A stretch of 64,000 bases of DNA, from NCBI GenBank assembly GCA_950097015.1, contig CATNEN010000001.1, forward strand, positions 12,422,001-12,486,000, given 5' to 3'. Source of the DNA: Macrostomum hystrix. Lineage: Eukaryota; Platyhelminthes; Macrostomidae. Within the stretch, counting starts at the first letter, position 1, and every line of letters begins with the position of its first letter. A program made the position numbers and the translations under genes. Below are positions 57,608 to 64,000 of this stretch, piece by piece. Below the pieces are notes generated by a model. It was given only the letters and a program-made list of their open reading frames with translations. It was not told where the DNA came from and did no database searches.

Positions 57608-58259
57608 AACATTGAAGCTTTCTTAGATCGTCCCGAAACTTAGATAAACCCTGTTTTTGTGGCTCTAAAATAACCATTAATTATTTTTTAACAAATTTTT
57701 ATTTTTATTTTGGTAATCAATTAAGAGAGAGCCTGACATTAGCATTAAAACAATACTTAAAAAAACTAGACAACCATGGTCAAATATTCAGATGGGACTG
57801 CGATTGTAGCCACCAATTCAAATGGAACATTTATTTACTTTCATTTTAAAGTCTTAAAGTAAGCAAGAAGTCTGCTGTTAAATAGATAACAAAATCCTCC
57901 ACTTCATATCAGAAAAAGAATGCCAACAAAGGTGCACACTACAAGCACCCCAAGCTCGTAGAATGCAACTCCCATGTCCGTCACATCAACAGCTGCCAGA
58001 TTCGATGATTTTTATGACTGACAGGTTGCACTGTATAGAAAATCAGTTTTTATCATCTAAAAGGTAGAACAATCATTTCATAATTTCATTTTAGCCCTTG
58101 TCAATCTACTCTCCAGAAGCTTGGCTCGAGAGCCGGACTTGGTTGGAATATGATTGGATGCCAGAAAATGAATAACATTTTTAGACCGAATGGAAACGAG
58201 AAAATTATCCAAAACTTTGTCAGCATCATTTTAGTGACTACAGTCCAACTCCTCGTGAA

Positions 58260-58786
58260 ATGCCCTTTAACCCGCATTCGCCACTGAGGGCTTTCACCGC
58301 CTTTTACCTGCTAAGCCTTCTGTCCGTGGTATCGGGCGTCACAGTCCGCCTCAGCGTCGTCTCCGCCTGTCCCAGGAGCATCACCGACCTGTCGCTGGTC
58401 AAGGGAGTTCGAGATGCTCGCTCCTGCTCGGTGGAGTGCGCTCTGAGACCGAACTGCACCGCCGTGTTCAAGCGAGACGACTCTTGCTACCTGGCCAATC
58501 TCACTCAGTATGAGGCTCTGTGGACACCTCACAACTGCGTCAGCGAGGTCTGTGTACGGTCATTCTTTTGAAACAGATATCAAATTATTTCGTTGGAACA
58601 GCTGCTTTCAAACTATCCAATCTGCAGGTTGTACTAGAACGTCTTTTATCTGCAGCTCCGACAGGCACCACGAGAGCTGCTTCAGGCTCCGTTAAAGGTT
58701 CGCCTGCTGCACCGGGCAAGGCTACCAGAAGCGAGGATACAAGTCCTATAAGGCCTTTTGTTGATTCTGTCCATTCACTTCTGTAA
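58260..58786 (+). CDS. PAN-like secreted protein with short charged tail
   Basis: Exon 1 58260-58547 (GCGAG|GTCTGTG) and exon 2 58628-58786 (TCTGCAG|GTT) join in phase 0, giving 148 aa. The N-terminus MPFNPHSPLRAFTAFYLLSL... carries a longer region before the signal core. PAN-like core with TPHNC in place of TPQDC. Exon 2 VVLERLLSAAPTGTTRAAS..., Ser/Thr/Lys rich, ends at TAA 58784-58786. No peritrophin-like module. A GATTGG box lies ~101 bp upstream. Confidence 0.85.
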
Positions 58787-59497
58787 TCGTTCTGAAAAAA
58801 AGTTTTGTTGCTATGTGACACTGAAACATAAAATCTACAATTTTCGAGTAAAAAATCGAAATATTCGGCGATGCGGCCAATAAATAAGTACCTGTTATTT
58901 TCGTGCGATTAAAAGTATATGGCCTCTAAATGAATATAAGTCTGTCCGAATAAAATTTAGTTTTTGGTAGTACTTCAGTTTTTCCCTTTGTTCTGACAAC
59001 AAAGTCGGATGTTTTGAATATCCGGATTTTGGAAATACGCGCTCGTAGGACGAGTAAATTCTGTAATTTGTTTGCTTTTGGCAAGAATAATTTAAAGACA
59101 CCGCTAAGTTGATGTGAATGCTGCCTCGTTGCTTTTAAAAGGAGGGGTCTTTATAGATTCAAGATGGACGAAAAATGCATAACGGATAACCTAGTTGCCA
59201 GCAGTCAAAGCTCTGCATTACTGTTGATTGGTTAGAATTAAATCTAAATGCGCAGTCAGTTTGAAGCCAAATCAGATTTCTTTATAGATTAATCTACAGA
59301 ATAAATGCCGTCGAATTGAAATTGTCATGCAACGCGCTTGATAGCTAATGAACTCAAAGTTTTGTTTATTTGCATGCAAACGTAAATCAGGAAAAATTAT
59401 TACTCATTCCCATAAGTGGTACAGCCTTGTACAAACTGCTCGATCGGTTCGTCAATAATACATACCCCTTAATTTTCGTGAATCTAAGACATTGGGA

Positions 59498-59973
59498 ATG
59501 AGGAAAGCTTTTGTTTCCTCTGCTTTATTCTTAGCCTGATTTCGATTGGGTCAGGTTCCAGAATCCGCCTCAGCGTCGTCTCCGCCTGTCCCAGGAACAT
59601 CACCGACCTGTCGCTGGTCAAGGGAGTTCGAGATGCTCGCGCCTGCTCGGTGGAGTGCGCTCTGAGACCGAACTGCACCGCCGTGTTCAAGCGAGACGAC
59701 TCTTGCTACCTGGCCAATCTCACTCAATCTCGACTCTTGCTCACTACAGTTGACCAGCACTGTTGCAAAGTCTGACCTTCTGTATATCTTCGACTTTTTT
59801 ACTTGCAGGTTGTTCTCAGTAAATTGTCTTTTATCGGTGCTGCTGACACTACACTTGCTAATTCAGGGACATCAGTGTCGACTGAGACTAGAACAACAAC
59901 AAAAACAACAACAACAACAACAATAACACGTGTTGGCTATGTCCAGACGATTTTGGGAGGCATTTTGGGCTAG
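59498..59973 (+). pseudogene. PAN-like gene copy, broken
   Basis: The PAN-like core (59561-59731) is present, but the only ATG (59498) is in a different frame from the signal-like FCFLCFILSLISIG segment. The exon also loses everything after CYLANLTQ, including the donor: the text jumps from CTCACTCA directly to intron sequence. Exon 2 (59809-59973; VVLSKLSFIGAADTTLANSG...) is intact and closely related to exon 2 of 61495-62155. Together these show a dead duplicate of the next gene. Confidence 0.8.
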
Positions 59974-61494
59974 TTCAGCCGTGAAAAGTAACCTAAATTT
60001 AGGTTTTTGTAGCAAACCATTGCAAAATTCGAAGTTTATTGGAAAATATGTTGCGCAACGAATAATTTTTCCTACGACCCGAGAGTTGCTGATACGAGCG
60101 TACTAAACATGCCTGTACGAAAACTCTTTTCCTACACTTTAATATAGTTATCTCGCAAATTCGCAAGTGACAAAGTCCATATGTTAACAACTTGGAGTGC
60201 TTTTAGTTGAATGAATTCAACTAATGATATAATTTTTTCACATTAGAAAGCTTTTATCCGAATCATTTTTGCATTAGCTGGCATGCGGCGTGCAATCGTT
60301 TCATTTCAGATGAAACTATGAGAATGCAACACCTGTCAGTTCAGAGATGTCAGTTAATGAATGCTGGACAATTTGAACTGCTTGAATTTCGATGCAACTA
60401 CTTGAATCCGTCCTTCACTCTGAGCCAAATTGTTTCGAAAGCATTCAAATCTGGATATACATCAATAGGGGGGAATTTTCTGAAAACACCGGATATTCAC
60501 CTGCAAGTGCCATTGAAATTTGCGCTTCAAGTAAATTTGCGCCATTCATGCTCAAATAAAAACTAGATTTAGCTGAAATATGATAGCTGCTTTATAGACA
60601 AATTTTCAGATTTTTTCAGGACTGAAAAGTTTGCATCAGCTGTTGCAGATAATCTCGTATCTGCTAAGGGTTAAACTCATGACGGTGGTTGATGGATTGA
60701 GCGATAAAACGGCCTGTTCTCACACCAGAGTCCCTCATGTTTAATCTTAGCTTGACTCGAAGTCTGAGCTATATCTGACACCTGAGGACAAAGAAATATA
60801 CATAGTGGTGCAAAACAATAGAGAATTAACAGAAACACTTGCAAGTTATATTAAATTATAAGATTTCACACTTTTTAATCCTCGTTATTCACGCACCAGT
60901 AGTAGCTTTTCGTGGAATACAGCCAATAACGCGTCGTTTTTCAGATTCTTGATTAAAAATGACTAAAATATCAAGTTTTGTAGAAATATTTTTAAGAAGA
61001 GTAACCGATTTTTCGAGAATACGAGATAAGCTTATATAAAAAGTCACCACCCTACTGGCACGTATAGGATACTAACATTAACAACAGTAGGACAGTAGCA
61101 GTAGATGGCTCCTACAAAAAACTGCTTTGCATGTCGGTTATGGAATTTCATTGGGACAAATGCGCTTTAGCCAGAGCTTATTAATGAGCGAGACTTTTAT
61201 TTCTGGCATCGTGTGCTGACACGAGCTCATTGTTCTGGAGTTGGTAGACCATGAGTGATTGAAACGCATTAAAAAGCATTAATACCCAGATGGTTATGAA
61301 TTCGTTAACTTTGCCTTTCAACAACAACAATGATAAAAATCTCAATGAAATAGAGATTCAAACGATTGAAAAGCTAAGTTTTGTATCTGAAATGTTAATG
61401 AAGAATTTTTCAAAACCAAATGCATTTGCCGAACATCCCTGGTGAGAATTATGCTCGGTCCTGGATTTTGAAACAATAAAAATCTGCAAGCCTA
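59974..61494. other. spacer, no gene seen
   Basis: 60000-60075 retains similarity to the region downstream of 62155 (ATATGTTGCGCAACG in both), marking the end of a local duplication. 60678-60760 may be a very decayed SINE2 head. No gene recognised. Confidence 0.45.
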
Positions 61495-62155
61495 ATGGAT
61501 TCGATTCTGGGAGTCTGCGTGTTGCTGGGCCTGCTGTCCGTCGTTTCGGGCGTCACCATCCGTCTCAGCGTCGTCTCCGACTCTCCCAACATCACCGACC
61601 TGTCGCTGGTCAAGGGTGTTCGAGATGCTCGCTCCTGCTCGGTGGAGTGCGCTCTGAGACCGAACTGCACCGCCGTGTTCAAGCGAGACGACTCTTGCTA
61701 CCTGGCCAATCTCACTCAGTATGAGGCTCTGTGGACACCTCAGGACTGCGTAGCGAGGTCTGTGACTGTTTTTTAATCCGTGATCTATCAAGCTCACTAC
61801 AGTTGACCTGCACTGTTGCAAAGTCTGATTTTCTGTCTATTTTCGACTTTTCAAATTGCAGGTTGTTCTCAGTAGATTGTCTTTCATCGGTGCTGCTGAC
61901 ACTACACTTGCTAATTCAAGGACATCAGTGTCGACTGAGTCGAATGCTTTAGTCACGACTGTGCCTTCGGAAAGTGAAACGACCGTTTCTCGGACCAGAA
62001 CGATTTCGACTGTTGGAGATGTCTCAACCACAGCACATCAGCTTGCTATGATCGGGTCGACGACTTCAAGAATTGAAGGTAAAGAAAGCTTCCAGAGTTT
62101 CTACTGCGGAGACAAGAACAAGAACAACAAGAACGACAACAAAAACACGTGTTGA
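61495..62155 (+). CDS. PAN-like secreted protein copy with degraded core and altered donor
   Basis: Signal peptide MDSILGVCVLLGLLSVVSG. In the core, the conserved SACPR is replaced by SDSP with one codon deleted, so a cysteine is lost. At the exon end one base is deleted (GACTGCGTAGCGAG instead of GACTGCGTCAGCGAG), so use of the usual donor (exon ending 61757) shifts the frame. A donor at TGC|GTAGCG (exon 61495-61749) would keep phase 0 with exon 2 (61862-62155; VVLSRLSFIGAADTTLANSR, then a Ser/Thr-rich tail and Lys/Asn-rich end), giving 182 aa. It may be functional through the shifted donor, or an early pseudogene. Confidence 0.6.
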
Positions 62156-62956
62156 CTTTGTCCAGGATTTTTAGGGAGGCGTTTTTGGCTAGTTTAGTCA
62201 TGAAAAGTAACCTAACTTTACGCGTTCGTTAACCTAAACTTGTCTTTTTGGAAGATATGTTGCGCAACGTATTATCTTTCCCGAGAGTTGTTGACTGTAA
62301 AAGTACATTTTTCCTTACGATGCGGGAAAGGATCTTGAAAATAGAACTTTTTTATTACGTAGCGAAATATAAACCTATTGGTGAATAATGCTTTGATAGA
62401 TGCTGAAAAGAGCTGGCAATCTTTTGATAATGCGAGTACCAACTCGGATCTTACAAAACGGCATATCAACAATAGCGAAAAGAGGCCCAGTACTTCCTTG
62501 CTGTTGTTGCCTGTCCTATAAATCTATAAGTCTTCTACGCCTTGTCACAATGTCAAGATGCGACTGTCGCAAAGAATATTCAGAATTTTTAATAGGAATC
62601 TTAAAGCCAAACAGAACGCTACTTGGAAATTCGCAACTTCAAGCAAAATAAACAAGGTATATATTGTCTGCTTAGCTTATTCCTAAATATAAGCAACACA
62701 GTAGTGTTACTTTTGATTATATCTTTTGTTCTGATGGTTCAAATAATGTGATTTGACACAGTCTTATAGCGGCAAGTCTCTTCTTTATATTAATTCAAAT
62801 CTTTTTTCTAACAGACTAGGGAAAGAGAAGTTATCAACGAAAAACTAACAGGACCTCAAACATAGACTTACAGTAAATCAACAAGCAAGCAAAAATGACC
62901 AACAGTTGAGTGGTTGCGAATATGAAGTTTTCTCGTAGCAATTGAAACGCTCCTCT
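62156..62956. other. spacer between the last PAN-like gene and mariner
   Basis: 62595-62700 resembles 49021-49115 (AACGCTACTT, TTCGCAACTTCAAGCAAA, TCTGCTTAGCTT in the same order). No gene recognised, and no convincing mariner terminal repeat was found between 62700 and 62957. Confidence 0.45.
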
Positions 62957-64000
62957 TCACTCGTCGGTGGGAATGCTTGACTTCTCAACGTAGTCACCGC
63001 CGAGCTGAAGGCATTTTTGCCACCGACTGAACAAACCGTCAATAGCGTTGGCATAACTCTCGCGTGGAATTTTGTGGAGCAGGACATTCCGCACTGCCTG
63101 TTCAAGGTTGTCACGGTTCTCATGAACCTTACCTCGCAGATGCGACTTCATTAGTGGAAATAAGGCGAAATCTGCTGGCGCCAGATCAGGCGAATACGGT
63201 GGATGAGGCAAAATATTAAACTTGAGTCTGCTGACAGCCTCGGAGGTCTTCTGTGCAGTATGGGGTCTGGCGTTGTCGTGGTGGAGAAGAAAGGGCTTGA
63301 TTCCAACCCGACGCTTGTTCCAGATTTCGAACTTCAATTTTTCAAGGGAAGCAATATAGCACTCGGCATTGATGCTCTTCCCTGGCTCAAGAAATTCGAT
63401 TGTAAGTGGTCCATTTCTGTCGAAGAACAAAGTCAGAAGCACCTTTTTGCAGTGAGGCTCTCGACGTGCCTTAACAGGGGGGTCTGAACCCCTGATTGTC
63501 CAAACCTTGGACTCCTGTTTGGTGGGGGGATCGAAGTGAGGCACCCACGTCTCGTCACCAGTAACAACGATTTGCCGAAACGTTTCCCATCCACCATGTT
63601 GCCTGACGAGCTCCAGATTCTCCTGGCACACTCGCTGCCGCTGCTCTTTCAGGTCTGGTGTCAGAAGGCGTGGAATCCAGCGAGCACTCAGCTTCACATA
63701 ATCCATGCTGGTGAGACTTCGATGAACCGTTGATCGCGGAGTATTCAGCCTGTCAGCAATCTCTCTGATCGTCATTCGTGCGTCCTCATCAAGAAGATCC
63801 AAGATAGCGTCAGCCAGGACGTCAGAGTCTCGAACATGAGGGCGACCTGTCCTGAGCTGATCAGCAAGGTCCGTCCTTCCCGCTCGAAACTGTTCTATCC
63901 AACGATAGATAGTCATTTTACTGACCGCGCAAGACCCATGAGCTGATGAAAGTTGCGCGTGAATCTCGGCTGCACTGTGCCCCGTCTTCCAAAGGGTGTA
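62957..64000 (-). CDS. mariner transposase (Tc1/mariner superfamily), 5' end beyond the window
   Basis: The minus frame is open from the right edge (first visible residues YTLWKTGHSAAEIHAQL) to the stop at 62957: 347 codons, so only a few N-terminal residues of a ~345-360-aa protein are missing. Internal Met 63916 is not the true start. The N-terminal region shows the paired helix-turn-helix (SAAEIHAQL...MTIYRWIEQF; then MTIREIADRLNTPRSTVHR). The DDE-type catalytic core has VVTGDETWV, LLHHDNARPHTA and YSPDLAPADFALF; the last two aspartates are separated by 34 residues, the DD34D signature of mariner. It catalyses cut-and-paste transposition at TA sites. No frameshift or stop is seen, so the element may be young. 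Confidence 0.95.
   Translation of the reverse strand, partial: YTLWKTGHSAAEIHAQLSSAHGSCAVSKMTIYRWIEQFRAGRTDLADQLRTGRPHVRDSDVLADAILDLLDEDARMTIREIADRLNTPRSTVHRSLTSMDYVKLSARWIPRLLTPDLKEQRQRVCQENLELVRQHGGWETFRQIVVTGDETWVPHFDPPTKQESKVWTIRGSDPPVKARREPHCKKVLLTLFFDRNGPLTIEFLEPGKSINAECYIASLEKLKFEIWNKRRVGIKPFLLHHDNARPHTAQKTSEAVSRLKFNILPHPPYSPDLAPADFALFPLMKSHLRGKVHENRDNLEQAVRNVLLHKIPRESYANAIDGLFSRWQKCLQLGGDYVEKSSIPTDE

Noticed and set aside
60318-60566. 82-codon frame starting MRMQHLSVQ
   Set aside because: No domain or paralog; composition is like neighbouring non-coding sequence.

Overview
This is a eukaryotic, metazoan-type window: genes are split by short GT-AG introns with conserved phases, several products carry signal peptides and extracellular animal-type domains (PAN/apple-like, fucolectin-like, peritrophin-like), and one gene is a clear ortholog of the cilium protein CFAP251/WDR66, so the organism builds motile cilia. 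The extreme load of tandem repeats, tRNA-derived SINEs and DNA transposon remains would fit a free-living flatworm such as Macrostomum, but nothing here is diagnostic and that placement is a low-confidence guess.

Layout. 1-456: start of a minus-strand Gly/Tyr-rich protein running off the left edge. 1.5-2.9 kb: a small C2H2-like zinc-finger frame followed by a GGCAGC hexamer array and a coding-like tail. 3.8-6.9 kb: a 16-bp pyrimidine-rich satellite split by a GC-rich SINE. 7.5-11.2 kb: a four-exon gene for an unrecognised type I membrane protein; each intron carries a different minisatellite. 12.1-13.4 kb: another satellite. 13.7-24.4 kb (minus): a complete 17-exon CFAP251 gene (predicted 1204 aa), whose introns hold SINEs, a 605-bp hAT-type MITE with an 8-bp target duplication, and at least seven tandem arrays. 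24.4-28.4 kb: AT-rich spacer, then a 16-bp satellite ending at a hAT-like terminus.

28.4-62.2 kb is a cluster of secreted-protein genes. Two genes (28.5 and 56.2 kb) encode signal peptide + PAN-like + fucolectin-like domain. In and around the interval lie nine copies (intact, damaged or fragmentary) of a PAN-like exon whose roughly 200-bp core is almost identical at DNA level, while the signal peptide, the intron and the second exon (mucin-like Thr repeats, a peritrophin-like Cys domain, or short Ser/Thr tails) differ from copy to copy. Two divergent relatives lie at 37.9 and 42.3 kb. The pattern suggests concerted evolution of a constant core with variable ends: a secreted, possibly mucus, adhesion or recognition repertoire. 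The cluster also contains a decayed THAP-domain gene (39.6-40.0 kb), a broken LINE reverse transcriptase (47.8-48.8 kb), large satellites (43.5-45.25 and 52.9-53.8 kb), and many SINEs. The right edge holds a mariner transposase whose visible 347 codons are open and retain the DD34D residues.

Most very long open frames in the window are by-products of tandem repeats and are not annotated as genes. All gene models were made by eye from splice signals, frame continuity and paralog comparison; no transcript or database evidence was available.
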